Counted from the first letter of the stretch, positions 43,190 to 54,834 are shown. The stretch is 64,000 nucleotides of DNA from Mesorhabditis belari (GCA_958450365.1 CAUEEP010000890.1:700501-764500), one strand, 5' to 3'. Notes: generated from the letters alone by a model not told the origin. A program made the numbers and translations.

Positions 43190-44317
43190 TTGCCAACAAG
43201 GATTGCCAACTTCTGCGCCTCGTAAAGCTTCTCCACATGCCAAAATTTTTTTACCGGGAGCTGAATAAATATTTTTGGGGTTTAGCATACTTAAACGAAC
43301 AATTGGAGTGCTTTACTTATAAATTTTGTGCTAGTGACTTGGATAATTCAAAAAATAATATGGAGTTTAGAATGAAATGCAATCATTTTTCAATGTTTAT
43401 CTCAATTTTGGTCTTTTGGCTTTCCGTAGAATTTCAGTGATCTATCATTGATCTCACAGCTGAAAAAAGGTTGCATTTGAAAAGTTTTGTCTATTTATGA
43501 AAGCAAAGTGATTGGCCACAGCCATTCATCAAAACGACGGTCAATTTCGAGTTCAACTTGACCCAAATTTTCATTTCATCGACGTCACTTTCATTTTAGA
43601 AGAAGCTTTTTTGTTTTATTTGAAGTGCTTTCTTGTTGAATCAATTTCTCGCCTGAAATCCATTGAATCTCAAAGTCTTTTCTGTCTTTCGTCTACTGAA
43701 TTTGGGTTTTCCGCCCTTAGAATCCGTGCAATCAGCATTCCAATGCCATTTAAAGTATCGTAAATACTCTAATAGAACGTTATCCTCATAATGACGGGCG
43801 TAAAGTCGCTTAGTTAAACTTCCCGTTCTCCGAGCTGCAGTTTTCAGCTGCACTAGAAGCTGAAAACTGCATAGCCTGAGCTGCAGTTTTCAGCTGAAAA
43901 TTGCTGGTTTTAAAAGTTGGTTTTAAACTGCTGGTTTTAAAATAATTTGATAAGTTAGTTTATTCCAATAGTATCAATGAATCAATCACAGAAAATTTCC
44001 TTGCAACATATGAAAATTCAGCCGTTTTTCTTTGCCGAGTCTTGAAAAGGGATATGAAGATAGACTAGAATGTCAAAAATGAATAGAGAGAGAGAGAGAG
44101 AGACTAGGATTTGAGCAATAAACAGAAGCCTAACCTTTTACAATTCAAATAATTCAAATGAGATCAAAAACACGGGAATAACTCGTTCAAATGGAGTGAC
44201 CAAAGAAAAGCAAAGACAAAAGAGATAAAACGATTTGAGAATAAAAACGATAAAATGAATGTAAAAAGGTAAGAATGAAGGGAAAAATCAAAAAATGATC
44301 AATAAAAAAGAAAACGA
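43190..44317. other. Intergenic with inverted repeats, no gene seen
   Basis: A decayed MITE A-like piece lies at about 43756-43800 (TATCGTAAATACTCTAATAG..CATAATGACGG). A cluster of AGCTGCAGTTTTCAGCT palindromes is at 43835-43905, and a (GA)n run at 44090-44103. The rest is AT-rich. Confidence 0.5.
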
Positions 44318-47300
44318 TCAATACAAGCCACAACCTTGTAGATTCGCTTGAATGATCATGTCGATAACGGAATCCAGAATCATTTGCACTTGATTTGTGT
44401 CGGTGGCACAAGTCTGGAAGAGAGTATTTTAAAGCTGGATCTGTATTTTATATATTTTAGCTTTTGTTTTTCTTTCATAAAAAAGCAATCTAGCTCAAAG
44501 ATTAATCAAATTTTTACTCACGATTCATCACTATTCTTTTTTTCCCTTTCGACTCTTTGGTTCAAAGTTTGAACTCTTTATCTCTTACCAGGGAACCTTC
44601 CCAAGTTACCCGCGAGTTACAATATGAGGTAGGTGCAAAAAAGAAAGGCCTGAAAATGTACGTTCAGAAACTGTTTTCAAAAACCGCAAAATGCACAAAG
44701 TTACAGCCATTTGAATTTCGTAAAAAATCAAGGCTTTTCTCGAATTTCTGGCACACTGATTTTTGCCGGCGGAAAGGCCTTTTTTACGCCATCCCAGCTC
44801 GTAGCCTTCTTTATGATTCCATTCCAGGCCTTTCTTTTTGCACATACCTCATATTGTAACCCGCGGGTAACTTGGGAAAGTTCCCGGGTTGGTTTTCTCT
44901 GTCTTTATCTCTCTTAGTTTATCCTCTCCTTTCCCTTTCCCCACTTTAGTTCTTGGTTTTTCATTCTAAAAATTTTACATTGATTTTACAAAGAAAGAAA
45001 CTGTGAAAACCCCGGGAATCGAACCAGGACCTCGCTTACAGCCCGGTCGACCCTACAGCCAGACGCTCTACCCACTGAGCTACAGGCACTCTATTTCTCA
45101 GGCAAGAAAAAGGACACAAGAAGAGAAAAAGCGAAAGACCATAAGCTGTCTCTCGAAGAAGAAAGATCAAATTAAACTGTTTTCTAATAGAAGCCTTTCG
45201 TGTACCGTAATCTGTCTTGTCTACCGTAATCTTGTCTGTAGACCGTCATTTTGTCTCCAGTTTATCTAATTCTTTAAAAACAAATCCCTACTTTTCAGTT
45301 AAACTTGAATCTACCTGATGCATGTAGATCGTCTTCTCTGGATTCGCGTTCAACGCCTCGAATTTCTCCTCAATGTAAGCGACAGCTTCGTCGTAATTTT
45401 GAGCGCCTGAAGCGGGTTTTTTTTGTTTGTTATCTTTATTGGTAGAACTTTTTGAAGTGTTTTATGCAATGTGATTTACACAATGATATCTAGAAATTAG
45501 CATATGCTAATTTCTAGATTAGCATAAGACTAATCCATTCTAGAACTATTTATTTTAAAAAGTTCGTACCTTTATATTCGGGAAAAGCGACATTGATGGA
45601 CGACCGTGGGATCTTTTCGGCAAAGAGATCTTTTTTATTTAAAAAGAGAATCATTGAGGTGTTGATGAACCATCGTGAATTGCAAATTGACTCAAATAAA
45701 CGCATTGATTCGATCATTCGGTTCTGGAAAGGAAAGCATTCGTGACTTACCTTTTTGCGTACTTTGTACTTAAAAATGTAAACACACTTTCCTAGTGCAC
45801 TAAAAGCACAACTTTCTTGTAGTAATTGATGCAAAAGATGAAGGATTGAGTGCACCAGGAAAGGTGCGTTTTCAGCTGTGAGTACAAGATATTCTATAAG
45901 TACAAAATACTTATAACAAGTTATAAGCAGATGGTGGCGTCTGCTTCAGTCAGTGTGGCTGTCTCTAGAAGAAAAGATCTGGGTTCGATCCCGTTTCCCG
46001 GTGAACTGGTTTATGGTCCAGGAGAAGGCGAAGGCTGGATAGGCTTCTCGCATTACCCCAAAGGCCTTCTTCGCTTTCTCTTCGCCGCCAGAACAAACTA
46101 TCGTTCGATAAGAGTAAGGATTAGAGAGCTAAGAGTGTAGGAGTGGATTAAGTTAATAGACTAGTATTTTGTGTCGAATTGTGATGCCGAATAAACCAAA
46201 TCCGGCGTCACCGATGGATCTCTTTTTATATTTGTCTCACTCACCGTTGTCTCATCTTCAAATAAAACTTGATCGTATTCAGAAATGGCCGCAATGAAAA
46301 TGATTGCATTCACATCTTCAAAGCAATGAATCCATTTTTTACGCTCCGATCTTTGACCACCCACGTCGAAGACTCTAAAGTGATGCTTTAGGAAGATTTA
46401 GGAAGCTTTAGGAAGCTTTAGGAGGATTTAAGAGGCTTTAGGAGGCTTTAGGAGGCTTTAGGAAGCTTTAGGAGGCTTTAGGAGGCTTTAGGAAGCTTTA
46501 GGAGGCTTTAAGAGGCTTTAGGAGGCTTTAGGAAGCTTTAGGAGGCTTTAGGAAGCTTTAGGAGGCTTTAAGTGGCTTTAGGAGGCTTTAGGAGGCTTTA
46601 GGAAGCTTTAGGAGGCTTTAGGAAGCTTTAGGAGGCTTTAGGAAGCTTTAGGAGGCTTTAGGAGGCTTTAGAAGTCTTTAGGAAGCTGTGAAGTGAAGTC
46701 GATTCTCTATTCGACCTACTCAAGCTTTCTGCTTATTCTTTTGCTTATTGCTTAATTTATAGACATTTTCTTTTGAAAATAGACACTAAAATTGCCATTG
46801 TCTCACCTGAAGTCGACATTTTTCATTTGAAATTTCACTTCCACAATCCCAGTGGTCTTTATCCGACTCAACAAGATATCCTGCTCGGTGGGCTTGTAAT
46901 CGGGCAACGAAATTCGCTCCAATTGATCGAGGAAACTGAAATCGGTGGAGTTAGCGTTGAAAATAGATTTGCGCTTATAGATTGCTTACTATGGAGCGCT
47001 TTCCGTGAGCTGAAACTCGTTTCCTCGATGGCACGCATCGCGAACCGTTTTGTCGCCCCAAAGTGCTTTTAAAGCTTTCGCCAATTCAGGAGAGAATGGC
47101 TCAGACTCTTGACCGGCTTTCAGCACATCTAACACAGTTCGCGCGTCTGCCTGGAAATGAGAATTTTTGAAATTTTGAAATTTTAAAATTTTGAAATAGT
47201 AATGAAGATTAGTCATCAAATTGTTAAAAAACTTTCAAAGCCAATAATTTTTTTTTCCTTGATTTTCGTGCATTTTAAGCAGTTTTTAAGCAGTTTACAA

Positions 47301-48678
47301 TACCAGCTCAAAAAAAAAATTCAATTCCCAATTCCCCACTTCTCTGGCTGGATCGGTGAACTGAAGATTGAGTTGTGGGAGAGCGCGCAAAACGGTGGCC
47401 ATCGCTTGAACGGTGTTGTTGTAGACGACTCCTTTCTGTTGAAGTGCTTCCTCCTCTGTGAAACCGTGATCGTGAAGGATTCTGAAAAGAAAGAGATTAG
47501 AATGTCACTTTTTAAAAGCCAAGCTTTAAACTCTATAAGCCATATAAAGCTTATAGAGCTTCTCAAAGCTTCTAGAGCTTCTAGAGCAGCTTCTAGAGCA
47601 GCTTCTAGAGCTTCTAGAGCTTCTAGAGCAGCTTCTAGGGCTTCTAGAGCTTCTAGAGCAGCTTCTAGAGCTTCTAGAGCAGCTTCTAGAGCTTCTAGAG
47701 CAGCTTCTAGAGCTTTCCCCAAAGGTTATAGAGCTTCTCAAAGCTTATAGAGCATCTCAAAGCCTATAGAGCTTTCCCCAAAGCTTATAGAGCTCTGTTA
47801 TCTGTTCTGTTATTGTTTTTGTTTTTCAAATTTCTCACCTCATCTGCTTGAGCACTGTACTCTTGCCACATTCACCAGCGCCTAAAAGTTATTGAATTGA
47901 ATTGAGAAGTAATCAAATAAAGTAAAGAAAAGAAGAAAGATTCCTAGAGAGGAGATTGAAGCAGAACTTTTTGGTTTTCGAGCAATTGCTCTAACCCACT
48001 GAGCTATTCGGGATCTTCGAGAGAAGTAAAAGGAAATCCAAGGGGAAAGATAAAGGAAGAAAGAGAAGGGAATAAGGAATTTTTTATTGTAGATATTCAG
48101 TTAAAGGTCTAGCCTAATTGAGCTCAATTGATGTGAATAATTAGGGTTTTTTCCAAAACCAAAAACCCTAGTTAACCAGGTGAAGTCAGACCTAGAATCT
48201 AGTTAATTTTTTTGCTCTAGAAACCGATTCTAAATTTGTTCCAAACGATTTTCTATAGTCAAAAACCTATTCTAAAACTATTACAACTCAAAAAACGAAA
48301 AAAAATGATCTTTAGGTTAAAAGAGTTGAAAGCTAAGTGGAAAAACTTGACTTTAACTTGACTTTAACCTGATTTGACTTGTCTAGACTGTCTAGATTGT
48401 CTAGGCTAGACTGTCTAGACTGTCTAGATTGTCTAGACTGTCTAGACTGTCTAGTCTAGACTGTCTAGACTGTCTAGACTGTCTAGACTGAAATTTCAAG
48501 TTCTAATCAAAAATCTTAGTTAAAACTAGACTTTTTCTAATCCAAAATTTCATTTCTTACCTAACAACAACAATTTGACGACTTTCTGTTGTGATAGATG
48601 TGATTGCATCATTTCTTTGTCGATCGCTTTGCTGTGCAGCGTCAATTGTTTCTCTTCGGCGCTCTGACATGCGCCCAT
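44318..48678 (-). CDS. gpa-like: Heterotrimeric G protein alpha subunit, Gi/o class
   Basis: Nine exons give 354 residues, the typical length: 48561-48678, 47839-47881, 47340-47481, 46990-47150, 46807-46935, 46245-46374, 45570-45723, 45315-45406 and 44318-44413. It is a membrane-attached GTPase switch for receptors. MGAC gives a myristoylated Gly2 and palmitoylatable Cys4. The P-loop is GAGECGKST (40-48), with Cys where most have Ser. Switch I Arg179 and Thr182 (RIKTTGI), switch [15 protein letters not shown] (about 200-212), NKKD (270-273) and TCATD (324-328) are all present. The C-terminal CGLY (351-354) carries the pertussis-toxin-sensitive Cys of Gi/o. The helical domain differs from GOA-1, so it is more likely one of the nematode GPA paralogs. 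Introns carry three minisatellites, a 295-bp MITE and a tRNA-like piece. Confidence 0.93.
44591..44885. mobile_element. MITE with about 60-bp inverted ends
   Basis: CTTCCCAAGTTACCCGCGAG..TTACAATATGAGGTAGGTGC..AAAGAAAGGCCTG returns inverted at the right end (CAGGCCTTTCTTTTTGCACA..TAACTTGGGAAAG) with few mismatches. It lies in the last intron of the G-alpha gene. The open frames on both strands are inside the element. Confidence 0.85.
45004..45090 (-). other. tRNA-like pseudogene (Tyr-like)
   Basis: The minus strand reads TAGCTCAGTGGGTAGAGC (D arm, A-box) and TGGTTCGATTCC (B-box), with CTGTAG as in intron-bearing tRNA-Tyr(GTA). The acceptor stem and one T-stem pair do not match, so this is probably a tRNA pseudogene or SINE head. 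It lies in the G-alpha last intron, on the same strand as the gene. Confidence 0.5.
46375..46690. repeat. Minisatellite (GGAGGCTTTA)n
   Basis: About thirty 10-bp units GGAGGCTTTA / GGAAGCTTTA in a G-alpha intron. It adjoins the exon acceptor directly: the exon begins right after the CTTTAG formed by the repeat's own complement. Confidence 0.95.
47540..47770. repeat. Minisatellite (AGCTTCTAGAGC)n
   Basis: 9-mer and 12-mer units AGCTTCTAG / AGCAGCTTCTAG in a G-alpha intron. The arrays are open in several frames on both strands (Ser/Arg/Ala and Leu/Glu/Ala), which are artefacts. Confidence 0.95.
48350..48490. repeat. Minisatellite (TGTCTAGAC)n
   Basis: Units of CTGTCTAGA in the first intron of the G-alpha gene. 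The unit contains the palindrome TCTAGA. Confidence 0.9.
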
Positions 48679-48999
48679 TCCGAAAATGTGAATGAAGAGG
48701 TGAGAGAAAAGACGAAATTCTGAATTAACTGTATTTTTTTTGTTTGGCAAATTCACACCAAATTTCATCTCAAATTCAAAAAATTTTGATTAGATTAAAG
48801 AAGCATAAATTCAAATTTCAACTAGACTTCAAAATTTCGGCTATTCTTGACAACGATCAAAATGTTTCCGGGATTTTCTCGGCGATCTCACGAAAGACAA
48901 TTTTTCAAAAGACGAATAAAAGGAGAACATGGGAAATTTGACTTTTTTTTCTTATATGGAAATGATCTTTTTCTATGTAATACCGTATTTTCTCCAATA

Positions 49000-50606
49000 C
49001 AGTGCGTTGCAAAATGATAGCGCCACCCTCGATTTTTGCAAAATGGCCACCCTCGATTTTTGCAAAATGGCCACCCTCGATTTTTGCAAAATGGCCACCC
49101 TCGATTTTTGCGATTTTTGATTTTAAATAACCAAAAATGCCAAACGATGTTTAAATTCGAATTTTATATACAAAAATACGCACAAATACCGTTTGCCAAA
49201 TAATTTACTTTAAAAGGTCAAATTTTTTACGCATTTCTTTATTTTACACCTGTTGCAAAATGATAGGACCGTTTCTTTTTGATTTTCTACCTGTAATAAC
49301 CATGTTTTTTTTGCTTATTTTTTGGCTAATTTTTATTTTTTAGGAAGATGGGGCGTGGAAAATCGCTTTCGCGGATCGAACAGATGAAAATCTTGATTTT
49401 GAAAAGAAGAAAGTTGTCGAATCGGAAGATCGCAAAAAACTGAAGCGCTCGCACCAAGTTGTCTCAAATTCCTTGATGGATCCTTTCAAGTATGCCAAGA
49501 AAGTCTACGGGACGTCATCGAAAGCTCACGGTCCACGCTGAACGGCATATGGGACGTCGAATTCGGTGATGTCGCTACAGGACGTCAAGGTACAAATTGG
49601 AGCTCCCGTCCACAAAAGCACTCTTTCTCGAGCCATCAAGTGTTACATCCGTTACATCAAAAGAGCAATCATGAAGAAAGCACCAAAACTGAAGCCGGCA
49701 CACAAAGAGAAAAGGATGTCTTGGGCTGGGGATCACATCACCATCGATTGGAAAAAAGTAAACTTTTTGCCTTGAGTTGTTAACTATTTTTTCTTTGTAG
49801 TTCATCTTCAGCGATGAGAAAAAATTTAATTTGGATGGTCTCGACGGCAACAAGTACTATTGGCACGATTTGAGAAAAGATCCAATGCTTTGTGGGCGTC
49901 GAAACTTCGGAGGAGGATCACTGATAATATGGGGCGCTTTCAAGGTGGATGACGTTCTTGAGTTAGAATTTGTGAATTGCCGCATGAACTCGAACGATTA
50001 CCAGAACGTCCTTACGGATCGACTGCTTCCTTTCCTAGCACAAAATCGAGGGAAACTATATTTTTCAACCGGATAATGCTTCAATTCATGTCAGCCAATA
50101 CACTAAAGCTTTTCTGGAACGTCACAACATCGATTTTCTCGAATAGCCTGCCTGTTCACCGAACTTAAACCCAATGGAAAACTTATGGGGCATCCTCGTG
50201 AGGAATATTTATGCTAATGGAGAGACTTATGACACGATTTCGCAACTCAAAAAAAGCAATTTTGCAAGCTTGGACGTCAATTCCATCACAAACGCTTCAA
50301 AACATAGTGAACTCGATGAAAAGTCGACTACTAGACATCATCGAGCGAGGAAGCGAGAAAAAGCGAGCATCTATTGATTATTAATGAACTTTTCATTCGT
50401 TTTTCTTTTGTTTATTTTTTATGTGGTCCTATCATTTTGCAACAGGTGTTAAACAAAGAAATTATTATAATTTTGTTGCAATTTGTTCAGATAACGTTAA
50501 AAATGCCTATTTTTGTATAGATTTCTAGGATCTAAAAGCGTTATTAAATTTCATAGCCAAAAATATGTAAAACTTTGGGATGGTCCTATCATTTTGCAAC
50601 GCACCT
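49000..50606 (+). mobile_element. Tc3-like transposon nested in MITE B
   Basis: It is flanked by TA on both sides (48998-48999, 50607-50608). The outer ends are GTGCGTTGCAAAATGATAG and its complement. A second inverted pair, CACCTGTTGCAAAATGATAG, lies inside at about 49248 and 50430, as in the two transposase-binding sites of long Tc3 ends. Near the left end is a four-fold 26-bp repeat (GCCACCCTCGATTTTTGCAA). It carries the broken transposase gene 49348-50377. Confidence 0.9.
49348..50377 (+). pseudogene. Tc3-type transposase, disrupted
   Basis: It starts MGRGKSLSRIEQMKILIL (helix-turn-helix). Later come IFSDEKKFNLDG (first catalytic Asp), RRNFGGGSLIIWGAF and MNSNDYQNVL, then after a one-base shift near 50060 FQPDNASIHV (second Asp) and PNLNPMENLWG (catalytic Glu), ending SEKASIY. 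Breaks: a stop after about 64 codons (near 49540), that frameshift, and a Trp-to-TAG stop just before PACSPNLNP. A 51-bp intron (GTAAAC..TTTGTAG, about 49758-49800) splits the domain as in nematode Tc elements. Inactive. Confidence 0.9.
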
Positions 50607-50822
50607 TAGTAGTGCACCCCGGCGAGCCGAGTTGGTGACTATTTTACGGTTTCCAAGCTTTTGCAGAAGCTCAACACTCAAATCCCCCCTAGATCTCGTC
50701 GTCAGCTACATTTTCCGACCCCACATCGATAGGTTCTGATAAGCGGTTCTCGAGATTTCGAGGAATCTAGGCGACGCTCAAACTCAGCTCAGACGCTCAC
50801 TACTATTAGAGAAAATTCGGTA

Positions 50823-51484
50823 TTATCTATGACCCCTTTCAATGCCCGTCAAAAGCCCGGATAACGGAAAAGAGCAATTTTTTAAAACAATAAGTAAATA
50901 AACCAGTGTATTAACTTATACAGGAATTGAAAGATAGGCTATTATGTTTAGATTTAATTCTATAAATCTTCAATCAACTTCGTTTACTGTAATTGCCTCA
51001 TCAGTCTCAAAATCGATTCAGAAAATGATTAGAGAGAAATTTTTCAGAAACTCCAAAAGCTCACCTTTTACAAAAATCAAATAATTAGAGATTTTTAGAA
51101 AAGAATCCTTTTTCTTTTCTTCTTTTATGCAATTCCCAGTAGAGTTTTAGTGGAAATGAATATTTGAAGAAAAAAAATAGAATCGAATTTCAATGAATAG
51201 ACTTCAAAAGAACATTCAAAAATAAAATAATCAATGGATAGCTTGACGAAGACAAAACCACCCTAAAAAATTCATTTTCAATTAATTTCTTTCGTTTTTC
51301 GGGACACATTTTTGATATCTCGAGAATTCGGCGAGCAATTCGAAAGCAAGAAAAAGTTGATGAGAAGAGAAATCGACGAAAAGTGAAAGGGAAAATTTTG
51401 AGTCAAAAAAGGAAATCGGAATTTGAAATTATGAAAAACGATGGCTTTTGGCTTTATCTAATGATCGTTTGAGCCATATTTAGC
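50823..51484. other. Intergenic, no gene seen
   Basis: AT-rich. The stretch ATGATCGTTTGAGCCATATTTAGC just left of 51485 reappears inverted at about 62510-62535, so it belongs to the composite MITE A unit. Confidence 0.5.
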
Positions 51485-52061
51485 TACCGTAAATACTGTA
51501 ATAGTACCCCATCCCCATAATGACGATGCGGAGCGTTGCGTAGTCTAGCTTTGAAGAGTTTTTTTCGACACTGGTTTATGCTACAATGCGCGCTTAGGTA
51601 TCAAAAAATACCTGAAATTCTTTGTGCTCTTTGTGCGGCCGCGTAATCGCTCGTCGTCTGGCGCAAGGCTTTTACAAAACCCCCTTCCCTCTCCCTTCAC
51701 CAAAACTAATCTGTCCGCCTCCGAATCCTCAAATTGGACATTGATGATTGGACGCTCCTAGATCCACTCATTCATAATCGGCTGCGACGTATATGCCGTA
51801 AATACTGTAATAGTACCCCATCCCCATAATGACGTTGCGGAGCGTTGCGTAGTCTAGCTTTGAACGAGTGTTTCTCGACACTGGTTTATGCTACAATGCG
51901 CGCTTAGGTGTCAAAAAATAGCTGAAATTCAGGGCTATTTTTTGATACCAAAGACGCATTTTTTGAAAGTACGGGCGCTTTGAAAAAAATGAAATACTAA
52001 AAAACTTTTGCGACTACGCGACTGTACGAAGGGGGTGGGTAATATTACAGTATTTACGGTA
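51485..52061. mobile_element. Composite MITE A (partial plus full copy), version 1
   Basis: A family A left half (TACCGTAAATACTGTAATAG to about 51620) leads into unrelated sequence (TTTGTGCTCTTTGTGCGGCC..CTCATTCATAATCGGCTGCG). A full family A copy then begins at about 51794 and ends TATTACAGTATTTACGGTA. The same composite is at 61930-62510. Confidence 0.85.
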
Positions 52062-52489
52062 TGTAAGTACACGAAAATGAATAGATTGGAACCGCTTAAA
52101 GTTTTTCGTTCAATAGGAACTACCAAAGGGATCAAAGGTTCAACTAGAGCTCGACTTTGGTAACTAAACCTTATCTATTACTGTTCTATTGGTTGAAAAC
52201 TCAATTTCTAACTAATAATCTACTGAGAAGACAAAACTGAACATTCCAAATCAATAGAAAACTTTGCTGCCAAGAGAAAAACGAAAAAACCAGGTTTAAC
52301 CGGGTAATTATTCCGAAAATTCTAGATTCATCAAAAATTCGCAAAATTTTTGTTACAATTTGATCAAAAAAAAACTTATTTCCTCTTTACAAGACAAAAT
52401 TTTTCATAAATTATTCTAAGAAATTGAAAGAATTTTTTAAAATCTCTGGAGATTCAAATAGAAAGAGCAATAGAAAGTGAAAATTAGAA

Positions 52490-52650
52490 TAGAAAGAGAT
52501 TCAGAAAGAGATTCAAAAAGAGATTCATAAAGAGATTCAGAAAGAGATTTAAAAAGAGATTCAGAAAGAGATTCAAAAAGAGATTTAGAAAGAGATTTAA
52601 AAAGAGATTCAAAAAGAGATTCAAAAAGAGATTCAAAAAGAGTTTCAGAT
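52490..52650. repeat. Minisatellite (AGAGATTCAGAA)n
   Basis: About thirteen 12-bp units AAAGAGATTCAG / AAAGAGATTTAA. It is followed at 52760-52830 by purine-only DNA. Confidence 0.92.
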
Positions 52651-53139
52651 TCAGAAACAGTTTCAAAATTTTGCCTATAACTTTAAGAGTTTTCTAAAAA
52701 TAATCGAAGCTTTAGTTTGTTAAGAAAGAAAAAATGGGAAAATTATTTGATTACGTGAAAGTGAGAAAACAGGTGAAAAGTTGGAAAAAGAAAAAAAAGA
52801 AAGAAAAGAAAAAAAAGAGAGAAAAGAAAACTCAATTTTTGTGAGAGTTTTGCCTTTTCCAGCCGCCAATCAGCGTTTCTTTGAGAAAAAAAAATGAGGA
52901 AATGTGAATTCAGAATGGGTAAAGGATGAAATTTGAGATGAATTTTGAAGTTCTACTGATTCGAGAATAGTCGAAAATGATCGTGGAATGGGAAATGGAT
53001 CACGGTAGAAGGTTTAGCTTTTCATTGTCTTCTCATTGTCTAATTTTAGCCTTATTTTCTTTTGAATTGCTCTATTTTTTTGTACTTTTGTTTTGGGAAT
53101 AGTTATTGTTTGCTAGTTCGTTTGAATAGTTATAATAAT

Positions 53140-53470
53140 AATAATAATACTTTATTCAAACGATAAAGTGAAAGAAATCATAGAGAAATGCGCAGTGATA
53201 CTTAATCATACAATACATACTGAAATCAATAAGCCAATTACTTACGGCAAAGAGCCACTAGATCTAAAGCATCGATACGTTTCTTGAATATGAAAAGCGA
53301 CTGAATTTCTCGTATGTCGTTTGGGAGCAAGTTCCATAATCTAGCGGCTCTAACGGGAAATGAATTTGATAAAGAGGCATTGGAAGCAAAGGGAATTTGC
53401 AAAAGGAATGAGCCACTTCTGGGCCCTGACCGCGGTTTAAATTTGAAAAAGTTAGATTCTAAAAAGGAAT
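53140..53470 (-). mobile_element. LINE 3' end (Jockey/CR1-like reverse transcriptase tail)
   Basis: The minus strand encodes about 70 residues of the conserved C-terminal tail found after non-LTR reverse transcriptases: NSFPVRAARLWNLLP, NDIREIQSLFIFKKRIDAL, then a stop. AATAAAG follows, then an (ATT)n tail (53138-53156), a typical LINE 3' end. It is 5'-truncated. It is a different family from 28003-28668. Confidence 0.8.
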
Positions 53471-54039
53471 ATTCTCTAGTTCTTTTCTAAATAGCACTAG
53501 TTCCCCTAGTTCTTTTCTTTTGCCTTAATATCTTGTGTTTAAGCTAACGTCAATCGTAGCGTAGTGTAGTCGTTCTTTTTTTCGATAATTCACTTCGCGA
53601 TTCATTTTTTTATGGCTCTCGTTTCGTGGTTTGATAAATAACTAAAACAATAGTTTTTAAAACATATCTTTCAAGACTACAACAGTTTAAATTGGTATTC
53701 AATAGGTTTCTTTGTACAATAGTTATTCTACAATAGTTACAATTGATCTACGGTTTTGCTTTATTATAAAAACTTTATTATAAAATCTTTATTATAAAAT
53801 CAATTCTTTTTCTATAAAAGATTGTTAAAATATTATGAAAAACTTCTTTCTTTGGCTTTTTTTATCATTGAGTGCTCAAAAAACCGACTTGCAAATTCGA
53901 TTGAAAAGAAATTGAAAAGAAAAGGAAACCTATCTTTAGGAAAATTGATACAGATTGAGCATAAAAAGTTAGGAATATAGCCAAATTTTCAGAACAATCT
54001 GTTCAGCTAGTTTCTTTATAGGCTTTGGCTTAGATTCGG

Positions 54040-54160
54040 TTCCGATTTGGTTCGGTTCCGGTCTGATTCGGTTCTGGTTTGGTTCCGGTTCGGTTCCGGT
54101 TCTGGTTTGGTTCCGGTTCGGTTCCGGTTCTGGTTTGGTTCCGGTTTGATTCGGTTTCGT
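54040..54160. repeat. Minisatellite (GGTTCCGGTTCGGTTCCG)n
   Basis: Units of GGTTCGGTTCCGGTTCTGGTT in intergenic DNA. 53471-54039 shows no gene. Confidence 0.9.
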
Positions 54161-54741
54161 TTTTTATTGAGTCTTTGTAGTTAAATTTACTTGAAAACAG
54201 ATGAAAATCGGCTTTAAATTATAGAAAAATGAATGATGAACATCTTCTATTTAGCAGACTTTAGGTCAATTGATGACTCAGTCATTTCTAAGCATATTTA
54301 AAAAAAGAATGGCTAATTTTATTCATGAAGCTATTTGATCAGCTTGGGTTTGGTTCTTTGGGTTTCCAGGATTTATTGCTTAGAAAAGAGAAAAGATCTA
54401 TGGTTTATTGTTTGTTGTAGATTTAGAGATGAGGCTAAGCTTTAGATTGATAATTGTAAAAGAAAACGAAAAAAAAAACAAACTAAAAGAATTAGGCAAA
54501 CTTTTGATCTATCAGATTTCTATTTGACCTAACTTTAATGCAAGTAAAGGTAACATAAAAACTCATATCAACTTATCTAAATCTATCAAAAGTTATCTAG
54601 GATATAAGCAATTTTAATATCCTAGATAACTTTTAACTAGATAACTAGATAATATTATATACTAAATTAATAATATTCTAGAATTGTATAGCAACTTTAA
54701 TATTCTAAATAAATAGCTTAAGAATAAGAAATTTTCTTTTA

Positions 54742-54832
54742 TTAGGTTGATGCATAAGTGTTTTTGTTCCTTTTCGTCTGCCGTTTCAAGCCAACAAATG
54801 CGAAAAACGAAAAGACTTATGCATCAACCTAT
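54742..54832. mobile_element. Short mariner MITE (about 90 bp)
   Basis: TTAGGTTGATGCATAAGTGT..CTTATGCATCAACCTA: two mariner ends almost back to back, at a TA site. It directly abuts the next element. Confidence 0.85.
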
Positions 54833-54834
54833 TA

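Larger units (their letters stand above)
48981..50822. mobile_element. MITE family B copy split by a Tc3-like transposon
   Basis: The left 18 bases TACCGTATTTTCTCCAAT and the right part (50609-50822, GTAGTGCACCCCGGCGAGCC to GAGAAAATTCGGTA) together restore a family B element. The gap is exactly the element 49000-50606 plus a TA duplication. Confidence 0.88.

Noticed and set aside
44557..44859. 100-residue frames on both strands in the last G-alpha intron
   Set aside because: They lie inside a MITE with 60-bp inverted ends and mirror each other.
45925..46030. tRNA gene with GGGTTCGATCCC T arm
   Set aside because: A B-box is visible, but no proper acceptor or D stem forms, and the position is within a G-alpha intron. 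Probably a tRNA-derived fragment.
47202..47750. 182-residue Ser/Arg/Ala frame resembling an SR protein
   Set aside because: It is produced by the AGCTTCTAG array in a G-alpha intron, and it overlaps a real exon on the opposite strand.
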